From: a bacterium
GTDB taxonomy: Bacteria > Chloroflexota > Dormibacteria > Aeolococcales > Bog-877
DNA length: 38,922 nt
NCBI GenBank assembly: GCA_021795235.1
Contig: JAJYPP010000026.1
Location: 1 to 38,922, forward strand
Direction of reading: 5' to 3'
The first letter of the stretch is position 1. Each line of letters begins with the position of its first letter. Under the pieces are notes generated by a model, which was given only the letters and a program-made list of their open reading frames with translations, ran no database searches and was not told where the DNA came from. This document shows, piece after piece, positions 7,335-16,186 of the stretch. The position numbers and the translations under genes were made by a program.

Positions 7335-7971
7335 ATGACCATCGGCTTTGATCAGGCGAGCCGTCTCGTCTCCAAATTTGCGGCGGCGATAGCGGCTGCC
7401 GAGGACTATCTGACCGGGCTCGACTCCGCCATCGGCGACGGCGATCACGGGATCAACACGGATAGAGGAATGCGCGCGGTGCTGCCCAAGGTCGAGGCGC
7501 TGCCCGAGGGTCCGGTCTCGGACCTCTTGCGGACGGTGGCGATGACCCTGATCTCAACCGTCGGTGGTGCCAGTGGTCCCCTCTACGGAACCCTGTTCCT
7601 GCAGCTCGGGAGCAGTTTCAAGGGCAAGGAGAAGGTGGAGCCGCGCGACTGGTCGGACGAGCTCACCGCCGCGGTTGCGGCGGTGATGTTTCGGGGCAAG
7701 GCTGAGCCTCAGGGCAAGACCGTGGTGGACGCCCTGCTCCCCGCCAGCAGAGCCCTGGCCGAGGGGCTGGAAGGGGGGGACTTCGATCAGGCGCTCTTGG
7801 CCGCCGATGTGGCGGCTCATGAGGGAGCTCTGGCGACCATCCCGATGGTCGCCCACCGGGGGCAGGCGAGCTACCTGGGGGAGCGCAGCGCCGGGCATCA
7901 GGGTCCCGGCGCGACCTCGTCCTGGATGCTGATGAGATCGGTTCGGGAGGCGTTCGCGGAGGGGGAACTAG
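7335..7971 (+). CDS. dhaL: dihydroxyacetone kinase subunit DhaL (frame shifted at its 3' end)
   Basis: DhaL is the ADP-binding subunit that phosphorylates dihydroxyacetone held by DhaK. The Mg-nucleotide motif GDGDHGINTDRG is at about residues 36-47, followed by GGASGPLYGTLF, KTVVDALLPA and the late motif RGQASYLGERSAGHQGPGAT. Family members end about here (around 210 residues). A TAG at 7969-7971 would end the protein at the right length, but it is out of frame by one base after a run of five Gs at 7961-7965. As written, the frame runs on to 8501 inside glpK. ATG 7335 has GAGGAG at 7320-7325; ATG 7293 overlaps the dhaK stop and is an alternative start. Confidence 0.8.
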
Positions 7972-8028
7972 AGGATCGGGGCCCGGGAGGACAACCTCGA
8001 ACGGTACTTTGGTACTGGAGGCACAGAG

Positions 8029-9525
8029 ATGGCGAAGTATGTGGGGGCGCTCGATCAGGGCACCACCAGCACCAGGTTCATGATTTTCGACCACTCCGGC
8101 AGCGTGATCGCTGTGGCGCAGAAGGAGCACGAGCAGATCTTCCCCAAGCCGGGCTGGGTAGAGCACGACGCCGTCGAGATCTGGCAGCGCACCCAGGAGG
8201 TGATCTCGGGGGCGCTCAAGAAGGCGGAAGCCACCCCTGCCGACTTGGCTGCGGTCGGCGTCACCAACCAGCGCGAGACCGCGGTCGTCTGGGACAAGTC
8301 CACCGGCAAGCCGGTCCACAACGCGATCGTGTGGCAGGACACCAGGACCGACACGATCTGCAACGAGCTGGCCAAGGACGGGGGCCGGGACCGCTTCCGC
8401 GAGAAGGTCGGGCTGCCGCTTGCGACCTACTTCTCCGGGCCCAAGGTCAAGTGGGTCCTGGAGAACGTGCCCGGGGCCCGAGAGCGCGCCGAGCGGGGTG
8501 AGGTGGTCTTTGGCAACGTCGACAGCTGGTGCCTCTGGAACCTCACCGGGGGAGTCAACGGCGGCTTGCACATAACCGACGTGACCAATGCCAGCCGGAC
8601 CATGCTGATGAACCTGAAGACTCTGCAGTGGGACGAAGAGATCCTGGGCATCCTGGGGATCCCCAAGTCGATGCTTCCGGAGATCAGGCCCTCCAGCGCG
8701 GTCTACGGCAAGTGCGTCTATCCGCTGGCAGGAGTCGACGCGGCCGGCGACCTGGGTGACCAGCAGGCGGCCATCTTCGGGCAGACCTGCTATGCCGTGG
8801 GCGAGGCCAAGAACACCTACGGCACTGGGAACTTCCTGCTGCTCAACACCGGCACCGAGCCGGTCCAGTCCAAGAGCGGACTGCTGACCACTCTCGGCTA
8901 TCAGATCGGAGGACAGGCTCCTGTGTACTGCTTGGAGGGTTCCATCGCGATCACCGGCGCCTTGGTGCAGTGGCTGCGGGATAACCTGGGCATGATCAAG
9001 AGCTCAGTCGAGATCGAGCAGCTGGCCGCCACCGTCGAGGACAACGGGGGCGTCTACTTCGTGCCGGCTTTCTCCGGGCTGTTCGCCCCCTACTGGCGCA
9101 GCGATGCCCGTGGCGTCATCGCCGGGCTCACTCGTTACGTCAACAAGGGCCATATCGCCAGAGCGGTGCTGGAGGCGACCGCTTGGCAGACCAAAGAGGT
9201 GGTTGAGGCCATGGACAAGGACTCGGGGGTGGCCCTGACGTCGCTGCGGGTGGATGGTGGCATGGTCCACGATGAGCTGCTGATGCAGCTTCAGGCGGAT
9301 GTGCTCGGAGTCCCGGTGATCCGGCCCAAGGTGGCGGAGACCACCGCTCTTGGAGCCGCCTACGCCGCCGGCCTGGCGGCGGGCTTCTGGCACGACCTGG
9401 ACCAGCTGCGGGCCAACTGGGGAGTGGGCCGGACCTGGGAGCCCAACATGGATGCCGCCAAGCGCGACAGCCAGTACGCGCTCTGGAAGAAGGCCGTGAC
9501 CAGAACCTTCGATTGGGTCGAGTGA
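8029..9525 (+). CDS. glpK: glycerol kinase
   Basis: A 498-residue FGGY-family kinase phosphorylating glycerol to sn-glycerol 3-phosphate (EC 2.7.1.30). The N-terminal phosphate loop [16 protein letters not shown], the substrate region TNQRET and [16 protein letters not shown], the [11 protein letters not shown] loop and the C-terminal [18 protein letters not shown] are all present and length matches the family. GGAGG at 8017-8021 is well placed before ATG 8029. It lies inside the shifted tail of dhaL and just upstream of glpABC, so glycerol would pass directly to the dehydrogenase. No damage is seen, in contrast to the genes upstream. Confidence 0.96.
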   Translation: MAKYVGALDQGTTSTRFMIFDHSGSVIAVAQKEHEQIFPKPGWVEHDAVEIWQRTQEVISGALKKAEATPADLAAVGVTNQRETAVVWDKSTGKPVHNAIVWQDTRTDTICNELAKDGGRDRFREKVGLPLATYFSGPKVKWVLENVPGARERAERGEVVFGNVDSWCLWNLTGGVNGGLHITDVTNASRTMLMNLKTLQWDEEILGILGIPKSMLPEIRPSSAVYGKCVYPLAGVDAAGDLGDQQAAIFGQTCYAVGEAKNTYGTGNFLLLNTGTEPVQSKSGLLTTLGYQIGGQAPVYCLEGSIAITGALVQWLRDNLGMIKSSVEIEQLAATVEDNGGVYFVPAFSGLFAPYWRSDARGVIAGLTRYVNKGHIARAVLEATAWQTKEVVEAMDKDSGVALTSLRVDGGMVHDELLMQLQADVLGVPVIRPKVAETTALGAAYAAGLAAGFWHDLDQLRANWGVGRTWEPNMDAAKRDSQYALWKKAVTRTFDWVE

Positions 9526-9562
9526 CCAGCGTGTCGAAAGTCGCGTCAGCCCAGACCGGTCA

Positions 9563-11128
9563 ATGAACCAACTGGAGACCGATGTCCTGGTGATCGGGGG
9601 AGGATCCACCGGGGCTGGGGTGGCGTGGGACTCCGCACTTCGGGGCCTCCACGTCACCCTGGTCGATCGCGGTGACCTGGCGACCGGCACCACCGGGCGC
9701 TTCCACGGTCTGCTCCACTCCGGCGGTCGCTATGTGGTCAAGGATCCCGCCTCGGCGCGCGAATGCGCGGCTGAGAACCAGCACCTGCGCCGAGTCGCCG
9801 CTGACTGCATTGAGGACACCGGGGGGATGTTCGTCACCACCCCGCTGGACGATCCCGGCTACGCCGATCAGTTCCTGGCCGGCTGTGCGGCGGCCGGGGT
9901 GTGGTGCGAGGAGGTGACCGTAGCCGCGGCCCGGCGGCGGGAACCACGACTCAATCCGCGTATCAGCCGGGCCTTTCTCGTCGCAGACGCCTCCATCGAC
10001 GCCTGGAAGACCATCTGGGCTTGCGTCCGGGGCGCCGCCGCTCGCGGCGCGACGGTGCTCCCCTACCACGCTCTTGTCGCTTTGGAGGTGGAGGCGGCCG
10101 CGGTGGTGGGAGCGACCCTGCGGGACACCAGGACCGGTGAGGAGAGGCGGGTCCGAGCGCGCTGCACCATCAACGCCGCGGGGGCCTGGAGCGGGCAAGT
10201 TGCCCGACTGGCCCGATGCCATGTCGGGGTGGTTCCCGGCAAGGGGGTGATGATCGCGATGAACCACCGCCTGGTCAACACCGCGGTGAACCGGTGCAAC
10301 CTCCCGGGCGACGGCGACATCCTGGTCCCCATCCGCACTGTCAGCGTGATCGGAACCACCGACGTCCCTGCGGCTGACCCCGACGACATCGATCCCACCG
10401 GGGAGGAGATTGCGGCCATGATGGCGGCCGGCGAGGCGCTGGTCCCCGGCTTCAGCCAGGGCCGTGCCCTCAGGGCGTGGGCCGGGGCCCGGCCGCTCTT
10501 CCCCAAGAGTGCCGCAGGCGAGGTGAGTGACACCCGCGACGTCACTCGGTCCCACTCGGTCCTGGACCACGCGCAACTGGACGGGGTTGGAAACTTCCTC
10601 ACCGTCACCGGAGGCAAGTTCACCACCTTCCGGCTCATGGCCAAGGACGCGGTGGACCTGGCCGTGGACAAGCTGGGCACGTCGGACTCGGCCCTGGCCT
10701 GCCGCACCGACTCCGAGCCCCTGCCGGGCAGCGAGTCCCGGCGGTATTACTGGATCGGGGCGCGCCAGGACGAGATGGAAGCCCAGGGGCCCGACGACAC
10801 GTGGCTCTGCGAATGCGAGCTGGTCTCCACCCGAGACGTGCGGGCGGCGGTGTCGCGGCGGGCCCCCGGGCAGCTTGACGACCTGCGTCGGTCCCTGAGA
10901 GTCGGGATGGGGCCCTGTCAGGGCGGCTTCTGCGCCTTCAGGGTGGCGGCCACCCTCCACCAGGACGGGCACTACGACCGGGAGGCCGCCAACGGGTCGC
11001 TGCGGTCCTTCATCGAGGAACGATGGAAGGGCACTCGTCTCCTCTCCTGGGGGGATCAGCTCCGTCAGACCCGGCTGGACGAGTGGATATTTCAGGGAGT
11101 CCTTGACCTGGAGCATCTCCCCGAATGA
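9563..11128 (+). CDS. glpA: anaerobic-type glycerol-3-phosphate dehydrogenase subunit A
   Basis: A 521-residue flavoprotein oxidising glycerol 3-phosphate to dihydroxyacetone phosphate. The FAD motif VIGGGSTGAGVAWDSALRG is at about residues 10-28, then TGTTGRFHGLLHSGGRYV and a DAO-type fold. The last third holds a BFD-like [2Fe-2S] domain with Cys416, Cys418 (CEC), Cys452 and Cys457 (GPCQGGFC). That domain separates GlpA from the aerobic GlpD. The length is close to the E. coli protein. With the following glpB and glpC it forms the three-subunit membrane-associated enzyme. Confidence 0.93.
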   Translation: MNQLETDVLVIGGGSTGAGVAWDSALRGLHVTLVDRGDLATGTTGRFHGLLHSGGRYVVKDPASARECAAENQHLRRVAADCIEDTGGMFVTTPLDDPGYADQFLAGCAAAGVWCEEVTVAAARRREPRLNPRISRAFLVADASIDAWKTIWACVRGAAARGATVLPYHALVALEVEAAAVVGATLRDTRTGEERRVRARCTINAAGAWSGQVARLARCHVGVVPGKGVMIAMNHRLVNTAVNRCNLPGDGDILVPIRTVSVIGTTDVPAADPDDIDPTGEEIAAMMAAGEALVPGFSQGRALRAWAGARPLFPKSAAGEVSDTRDVTRSHSVLDHAQLDGVGNFLTVTGGKFTTFRLMAKDAVDLAVDKLGTSDSALACRTDSEPLPGSESRRYYWIGARQDEMEAQGPDDTWLCECELVSTRDVRAAVSRRAPGQLDDLRRSLRVGMGPCQGGFCAFRVAATLHQDGHYDREAANGSLRSFIEERWKGTRLLSWGDQLRQTRLDEWIFQGVLDLEHLPE

Positions 11129-11189
11129 GCTCCACTCGCCACCCGCTCCGCCGTCTTCGATGTCCGCGCGCTTCGAGGGGATCGGGCTC

Positions 11190-12443
11190 GTGAGCCACGA
11201 CGTGGTGGTGGTCGGCGGCGGGCTGTCGGGGCTGGTGGCGGCCATCAGATTGGCTCAGGCGGGGCGAGACGTCGCCGTCTTCGCTACCGGGCACGGGGGC
11301 CTCCCCCTGGCACCGGCGGTGATAGATGTGCTCGGCTATGGGGAGGGGCGGGTGACTGCGCCGGGCCGTGAGCTCCCCCGCTTCCTGGCCGCCCGTCCCG
11401 ACCATCCCTTAGCGAGGATTGACCCCGGGGCTCTGGCGGCCGCCTGCGCCTGGTTCCTGGAGCTGGCGGCCCCACTTGGCTACCAGGGGACCGTGGAGCG
11501 CAATCTGTTCCTCCCGACCGCGGTGGGCGCCCTCAGGCCGACCGCCATGGTCCCGGAGACCATGGCCGCGGGCGACCTGGCCCAAGGAGGGTCAGTGCTC
11601 ATCGTCGGCATCCACGGCTATCGGGACTTCTACCCCCAACTCCTGGCCGCAAACCTGGCCGCCGCTCCATCGCCCTTCGGGTCCCGGATCGACGCTCGGG
11701 GGGTCGAGGTGGTCCTGCCGGGGAATGCTGGGAGCTTACGGCCCCAGCTGCTGGCCCGGCGCCTCGAGCAGCCCCAGGTCAGGGCGGATCTGGCCAGCTC
11801 GATCCGCTCGGAGCTGGCTCACGAGGAGAGGGTCGGACTGCCCGCGGTGCTCGGCCTCGAGCATGCCCGAGAGGTGTGGAGCGATCTCCAAGATGCGGTG
11901 GGGCGGCCTCTCTTCGAGATCCCCACCGTACCGCCGTCGGTACCCGGGGTCCGACTTCAGGCCCTGCTGACCAGGTCGCTTCGCCGCTTGGGAGGCAGGC
12001 TTGTCACCGGTGCCGCGGTGGTTGGGGGCGAGGGCGTCGGAGGCCGGCTCGCCTCCGTGCGGGTGGCCTCCTCCGCACGTGAGGTGGAGGTGCGCGCCGA
12101 CCATTTCGTGCTGGCCACCGGCGGGGTGGCCACCGGTGGGATCGTGGTGGAGCGAGGCGGAGGCGCCAGGGAGGTGGTGCTGGGGCTGCCGACGACAGCG
12201 GTCGGCCTCCAGCGCGATCCATCTTCCGGTTACTTCTCCCCACGGGCGGGAGACCGGTTGGGCCTGGCTGTCGACCGTCTCCTGCGCCCCGTGGATCGGC
12301 AGGGGCAGCCGGTCTACGCCAATCTGCATGCCGCGGGTGCGATCTTGGAGGGTGCCGTGCCCTGGCGCGAGAAGTCGGGCAACGGGATCAGCCTGGCGAC
12401 CGGGTACGCCGCCGCCACCGCGATCTTGGGTGGGAGCCAATGA
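11190..12443 (+). CDS. glpB: anaerobic-type glycerol-3-phosphate dehydrogenase subunit B
   Basis: A flavoprotein subunit of about 417 residues. The N-terminus HDVVVVGGGLSGLVAAIRLAQAGRDVAVF is a dinucleotide-binding fold, and the C-terminus GNGISLATGYAAATAI is typical of GlpB. From GTG 11190, with GAGGGG at 11175-11180, the length equals that of known GlpB proteins. ATG 11160 and an upstream start at 11103, overlapping glpA, are possible but would add a low-complexity leader. It is thought to pass electrons between GlpA and the iron-sulfur subunit GlpC. Confidence 0.88.
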   Translation: MSHDVVVVGGGLSGLVAAIRLAQAGRDVAVFATGHGGLPLAPAVIDVLGYGEGRVTAPGRELPRFLAARPDHPLARIDPGALAAACAWFLELAAPLGYQGTVERNLFLPTAVGALRPTAMVPETMAAGDLAQGGSVLIVGIHGYRDFYPQLLAANLAAAPSPFGSRIDARGVEVVLPGNAGSLRPQLLARRLEQPQVRADLASSIRSELAHEERVGLPAVLGLEHAREVWSDLQDAVGRPLFEIPTVPPSVPGVRLQALLTRSLRRLGGRLVTGAAVVGGEGVGGRLASVRVASSAREVEVRADHFVLATGGVATGGIVVERGGGAREVVLGLPTTAVGLQRDPSSGYFSPRAGDRLGLAVDRLLRPVDRQGQPVYANLHAAGAILEGAVPWREKSGNGISLATGYAAATAILGGSQ

Positions 12444-13663
12444 GCCTCGAGCCGACGGCCGAGTTTGAGGTCCGGAGTTCACTCGACCACTGCGTCAAGT
12501 GCACGGTGTGCGAGAGCGCCTGTCCGGTGGCGGGGGTGACCGAACTGTTTCCCGGGCCCAAGACGGTGGGCCCCCAGGCGGAGCGGTTCCGCGCCGGGGC
12601 GCATTCCCCGGACCTCTCCGTCGACCTGTGCTCCGGCTGCGGGGTGTGCTCTCGGGTCTGCCCCCACGGGGTTCGCATCGCCGAGATCAACTCGCGAGCG
12701 CGGGCCGAGCTCAAGCGGGAGCACGGAGTCCCGCTCCGCGACCAGATCCTGGCCCGGCCCGGCCTGATGGGGCGCGCTGCGAGGCCGTTGGCGCCCGTCT
12801 TCAACTGGGCGCTGGGCAATTCGACGGTGCGCTGGCTGGGCGAGCACACCCTTGGTGTCCACCACCTGGCACCGGTGCCCCGGGTCGCCGCCAGGCCGTT
12901 CTCGTCTTGGGCGCGTCGGCACCGACCGCTCCGATCGGACCGGCACGTCATCTATTTCCACGGCTGCAGCACCGAGCACTTCGAGCCCGCTCTGGGTAAG
13001 CAGGTGGTTCGGATCCTGGAGCACAACGGTTTCTCGGTGCTGATTCCCAAGCAGGACTGCTGTGGTCTGCCGCTGCAATCCAACGGGCTTTTCGAGCCCA
13101 GCCGCCGCTACCTGACCAGGCTGGGCCGCCAGCTCTCGGTGGTGGACGGCGAGGGCCTGCCGGTGATCGCATCCTCGACCAGTTGTGGCCTGATGCTCAA
13201 GCGCGAGGGCCTGGAGATCCTCGGCCTTCGCGACCGGCGACTGGTCGGGGTCAGCGAGCGCACCTACGACATCTTTGAGTTCCTGGCGGAGCTGCGTGAG
13301 CGGGAGGAGCTAGTGACCGACTTTCGCCAACTTCGCCTGACCGTCGCCTACCACGCCCCGTGTCAGCAGCAGAACCAGTTGATCGGCAAGCCGGCGCTGG
13401 ACCTGCTGGCGGAGGTGCCCGGGCTGCGGCTGGTGGAGATGGAGCAGCTCTGTTGCGGGATCGCGGGGACCTACGGGATCAAGCGAGAGAAGTACGACAT
13501 CGCCATGGAGGTGGGAAAGCCCCTCTTCGCCGATATCGCGGACTGTGCCCCCGACTTGGTCGCCTGCGACAGCGAGACCTGCCGCTGGCAGATCGCCAAA
13601 GCGACGGGGCTGCCGGTCGTGCACCCCTTGGAGGTTCTGTACCGAGCGTATGGCGGCATCTGA
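12440..13663 (+). CDS. glpC: anaerobic-type glycerol-3-phosphate dehydrogenase iron-sulfur subunit C
   Basis: A 407-residue protein with two N-terminal [4Fe-4S] motifs, HCVKCTVCESACP and DLCSGCGVCSRVCP (about residues 17-72). Two CCG domains follow, seen as FHGCSTEH with QDCCGLPL and YHAPCQQQ with QLCCGIAGTYG. This is the GlpC/HdrB-like arrangement that carries electrons from GlpAB to menaquinone at the membrane. Its ATG overlaps the glpB TGA (ATGA). The copy-B repeat lies 51 bases after its stop. Confidence 0.94.
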   Translation: MSLEPTAEFEVRSSLDHCVKCTVCESACPVAGVTELFPGPKTVGPQAERFRAGAHSPDLSVDLCSGCGVCSRVCPHGVRIAEINSRARAELKREHGVPLRDQILARPGLMGRAARPLAPVFNWALGNSTVRWLGEHTLGVHHLAPVPRVAARPFSSWARRHRPLRSDRHVIYFHGCSTEHFEPALGKQVVRILEHNGFSVLIPKQDCCGLPLQSNGLFEPSRRYLTRLGRQLSVVDGEGLPVIASSTSCGLMLKREGLEILGLRDRRLVGVSERTYDIFEFLAELREREELVTDFRQLRLTVAYHAPCQQQNQLIGKPALDLLAEVPGLRLVEMEQLCCGIAGTYGIKREKYDIAMEVGKPLFADIADCAPDLVACDSETCRWQIAKATGLPVVHPLEVLYRAYGGI

Positions 13664-13714
13664 ACCGGTACCGACCGTTCCTAACTGAATGTCATAGAGA
13701 GTGCCCTTGCAGCG

Positions 13715-13863
13715 ACACCCGGTCGGGAGCAGCGGTCCTTCCCGACCTGGGCTCTGCCGAGCAAGCCGCCGCCGTTTCGGGTCTTGCGCCACATGTGGGC
13801 TGCCCTGACGCCTTCGGGTCTTGGACTGGCCCTCACACCCGGTACCTGCCATGCCGACGCTTC
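13715..13863 (-). repeat. 149-nt structured repeat, copy B (inverted relative to copy A)
   Basis: Read on the minus strand this matches copy A (6365-6514) from GAAGCG to GGGTGT with 9 differences and one gap. The terminal hairpin GTCGGGA/TCCCGAC and the CCAC/GTGG hairpin are kept. Its 3' end points left, towards glpC, so the two copies face each other across the glycerol genes. No transposase sequence is attached to this copy. AGTGCCCTT occurs at 13700-13708 and again at 13972-13980 around it. Confidence 0.8.
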
Positions 13864-14426
13864 GCACGTGGTTGCTCTCCGCATCAGCGGGTTGCATCGC
13901 CGCTTCGATCCGCCGGTTGGTCGGACGTGGTTACACCTGGACTGGCCTGTGGTCTGCGCCGGGCGGATTGCAGTGCCCTTCTACCGAGAACCACGGCCGC
14001 GGCCGTGTGCCCGGATACCTGCTGATGCTGTGCCAAGAGGGGAGCCAGCCAGTGCTGCTGGCCCAGATTGAGGAGTAGCTGCAGCGGCAACGGTTGCTTC
14101 GGGTGGGGGGCTGCGGTGAGCTGGCCGGTGACGCTTCCGCAGCGCCTCTGCTGGTGGGGCTGGGCGTCCGCGAGCTGTCGACCGTCAATGCCGCCGTGCG
14201 TCGGGTCGACACACCGCGGCGGCGCAGGAGCTCTCAGGGGCGGGAGAGGTCCGCCGACTTCTGGCCGTGCGTGGTTCGGCCACCGGCTGAGCACGGGCAC
14301 GGCTGCTACGATCCCTGGGCGGCTGCGGCTGGAGGTCGGTCCTGCCCGCGCCCCAATTCGCATGAGGAAGAGAAGTGGCGTCCTCACTAGGGTTTCGGTC
14401 GGCGCGCCTGAGAGGTCTGGTCCGTC
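13864..14426. other. gene-poor stretch between glpC and pgsA
   Basis: Apart from copy B on its left edge and the enzyme I stump, this stretch holds no gene I can support. It contains a perfect 16-bp palindrome, CACGGCCGCGGCCGTG, at 13992-14007. An extended -10 motif, TGC-TACGAT, with its hexamer at 14307-14312, may serve the downstream pgsA. Short open frames here have no recognisable family. Confidence 0.5.
14040..14209 (+). pseudogene. ptsI: C-terminal stump of PTS enzyme I (PEP-protein phosphotransferase)
   Basis: One frame reads GGCGELAGDASAAPLLVGLGVRELS and then VNAAVRRV at 14106-14197. This matches the end of PTS enzyme I, where CGELAGD carries the active-site cysteine of the PEP-binding domain. 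The same frame upstream (QPVLLAQIEE) resembles the preceding helix but is cut by a TAG at 14076-14078. The rest of the protein is missing and the sequence loses similarity near 14209. Enzyme I drives PTS-type dihydroxyacetone kinases, so this fits the nearby dhaK and dhaL remains. Confidence 0.6.
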
Positions 14427-15092
14427 ATGGATTCAGACGGCTCTGATCGGCGCAGTCTCGTGAGCGCACCCGAAGTGCCCGGCGCGGTTCCCGCGGCCGG
14501 CCGGCCCAAGCCCAGCGAGGAGCGCGGCCGGGCCTGGCAGACCGGCCTGGTGGCTGGAGCCACCGGCCTGCGCTTGGTGCTGGCTCCGGTGGTCATGGGG
14601 CTGGTGCTGTCGAGGTTGGATGTCATCGCCGCCGCGCTCTTCCTGGTGGCGGCTGCGACCGACTACCTGGACGGGTACTTCGCTCGCCATTGGCGGGTCA
14701 CAACTTCGACCGGTAGTTTCTTCGACACCACGGCCGACAAGGTCCTGGTCACCGCCGCCATGATAGGGCTGGTGGCGATCTCCAGAACCAGCACCTGGGC
14801 CGCTCTGGTGATCGTGGGGCGGGAGCTGGTGATCATGGGGCTCAGGGGATCGGCCGCTCTCCAGGGCATCCTGATCACGGCCTCCCAACTGGGGCGGGCG
14901 AAGGCTGCGCTCCAGTTCCTGGCCATCGCGGTGGCGATCCTCAACCTCGACTGGAGCCTTGGTCCGCTGGGACTCGACCAGTGGGTCATGCTCCTGGCCG
15001 TGCTGGTCACCGTCGGGTCGGGGGTCGACTACCTGATCCGTTACTCCAAGGTGGCGGTGCGCCAGCAGTCACAGCGCGGGGTGAGTCCGTGA
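14427..15092 (+). CDS. pgsA: CDP-diacylglycerol--glycerol-3-phosphate 3-phosphatidyltransferase
   Basis: A 221-residue membrane enzyme with the CDP-alcohol signature (DGYFAR, then G, D and D in TGSFFDTTAD) and about five hydrophobic helices. Family members make phosphatidylglycerol phosphate from CDP-diacylglycerol and glycerol 3-phosphate (EC 2.7.8.5). The wording TDYLDGYFAR and FDTTADKVLV is closer to PgsA of phosphatidylglycerol synthesis than to the PI-phosphate synthase at 5217. The first 35 residues are hydrophilic and variable, and GTG 14460 is an alternative start. Its TGA overlaps the GTG of the next gene. Confidence 0.88.
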   Translation: MDSDGSDRRSLVSAPEVPGAVPAAGRPKPSEERGRAWQTGLVAGATGLRLVLAPVVMGLVLSRLDVIAAALFLVAAATDYLDGYFARHWRVTTSTGSFFDTTADKVLVTAAMIGLVAISRTSTWAALVIVGRELVIMGLRGSAALQGILITASQLGRAKAALQFLAIAVAILNLDWSLGPLGLDQWVMLLAVLVTVGSGVDYLIRYSKVAVRQQSQRGVSP

Positions 15093-16099
15093 GTTCAGAG
15101 CCGTCGGTCCTGGTCGTCGGAGCGACCGGCTTCATCGGAGGAGCTCTTGCCCGAGCCCTGATCGAGCGGGGCGATCCGGTCCGCGCGGCGGTGCGCTCTG
15201 GATCGGCCGGCCGCTCGCTGTCCGAACTGGGCGCCGAGGTGGTCGAGGCTGACCTGCTGGACCCGGCCAGCCTCCGCTCCGCAGCTCGCGGAACCTCCCT
15301 CATATATCACGCCGGGGGAGCCAACGCCATGTGTCCCCGCGACCCGGGCAAGCTCTTCGAGGTCAATGTGCGGGGCACCCTGAACCTGGTCGAGGCCGCC
15401 GCCGCGGTTGGCGTGGGCCGGGTCGTCTACACCTCCTCGGCCGCCACTCTGGGGGAGGCCAGGGGCACGACCGCGACCGGGGAGAGTCCCCACCGCGGCT
15501 CCTTCCTCTCCGCCTACGAACACTCCAAGTACATGGCCGAGAGCCAGGCCATGGAACGAGCCCGAACTCTGGGGGTGGATCTGATCTGCGTGAACCCATC
15601 GTCGGTGCAGGGGCGCGGCCGCACCAGGGGAACGGCGAAATGGCTGATCCGCTACGCCGACGGCAGGCTGCACTGGATGGTCGACACCAGAGTCAGCTTG
15701 GTTGCCGTGGACGACTGCGTGCTGGCGCATCTGCAGGCGGCGCGGCTGGGGGTGCCGGGCAGGCGCTACCTGGTGAACGGCGCCACCCTCGGCATCCGCG
15801 AGCTGATCGATCTGGTGGCGGAGGCGACGGGTCGCCGCTACCCCGTTCACCTGGTGCCCGCATGGGCGGCCAGTGCCGGGGGATACGTGGCGGGCGCCGC
15901 CTGGGGCCTCGCCTCGAGGCCGGCTCCGGTCTGCCCCGAGATGGTGCGCACCCTACTCCACGGGCACGCCTATGACGGCAGCCAGGCGGCCCGGGAACTC
16001 GAGTTCAGCTACACCCCCATCAGGGACTTCATCCGCGCTACCTTGGGCTGGTACTGGGAGCACGGACTGATCCGCCAGTCTCCGACTGTTTCAGCTTGA
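15089..16099 (+). CDS. extended SDR NAD(P)-dependent epimerase/dehydratase-like protein
   Basis: A 336-residue extended short-chain dehydrogenase. The Rossmann motif VLVVGATGFIGGALARAL is at the N-terminus, and TSSAAT is followed by the catalytic YEHSK (YxxxK) about 160 residues in. It resembles the dihydroflavonol-4-reductase/3-beta-hydroxysteroid dehydrogenase/HpnA group, but the substrate cannot be told. The GTG start at 15089 overlaps the pgsA stop and has GGGGTGAG upstream. Neighbours pgsA and plsC suggest a lipid-related role, which is inference only. Confidence 0.85.
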   Translation: MSSEPSVLVVGATGFIGGALARALIERGDPVRAAVRSGSAGRSLSELGAEVVEADLLDPASLRSAARGTSLIYHAGGANAMCPRDPGKLFEVNVRGTLNLVEAAAAVGVGRVVYTSSAATLGEARGTTATGESPHRGSFLSAYEHSKYMAESQAMERARTLGVDLICVNPSSVQGRGRTRGTAKWLIRYADGRLHWMVDTRVSLVAVDDCVLAHLQAARLGVPGRRYLVNGATLGIRELIDLVAEATGRRYPVHLVPAWAASAGGYVAGAAWGLASRPAPVCPEMVRTLLHGHAYDGSQAARELEFSYTPIRDFIRATLGWYWEHGLIRQSPTVSA

Positions 16100-16126
16100 G
16101 CTCGAATGTCGAGCCCGACCTATACT
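16096..16126 (+). promoter_or_regulatory. possible promoter of plsC
   Basis: TTGAGC at 16096-16101 and TATACT at 16121-16126 are 19 bases apart. A start near 16133 would lie downstream of the first in-frame ATG of plsC (16106), which argues for the later ATG at 16187. Confidence 0.45.
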
Positions 16127-16186
16127 CGCAATCGATGGCTTGGCCTTCCGATCAGGCTGAGACGGCCCCTCCTTGCGAAGGTCTTG

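Noticed and set aside
9560..11245. A 561-codon open frame on the minus strand opposite glpA
   Set aside because: Antisense to a gene with clear catalytic and iron-sulfur motifs; no recognisable domain.
6526..13683. TAGGAACGGT found near the inner flank of both 150-nt repeats
   Set aside because: The ten bases lie at different distances from the repeat ends (about 12 and 31), so they are not part of a shared flank; likely chance.
13992..14007. 16-bp perfect palindrome CACGGCCGCGGCCGTG as an attachment or operator site
   Set aside because: GC-only palindromes of this kind are frequent in such DNA and nothing around it gives it a role.
14358..14463. Short frames just before pgsA that could encode a leader peptide
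   Set aside because: Two overlapping candidates (from ATG 14362 and GTG 14375) have no distinguishing composition; nothing favours either.
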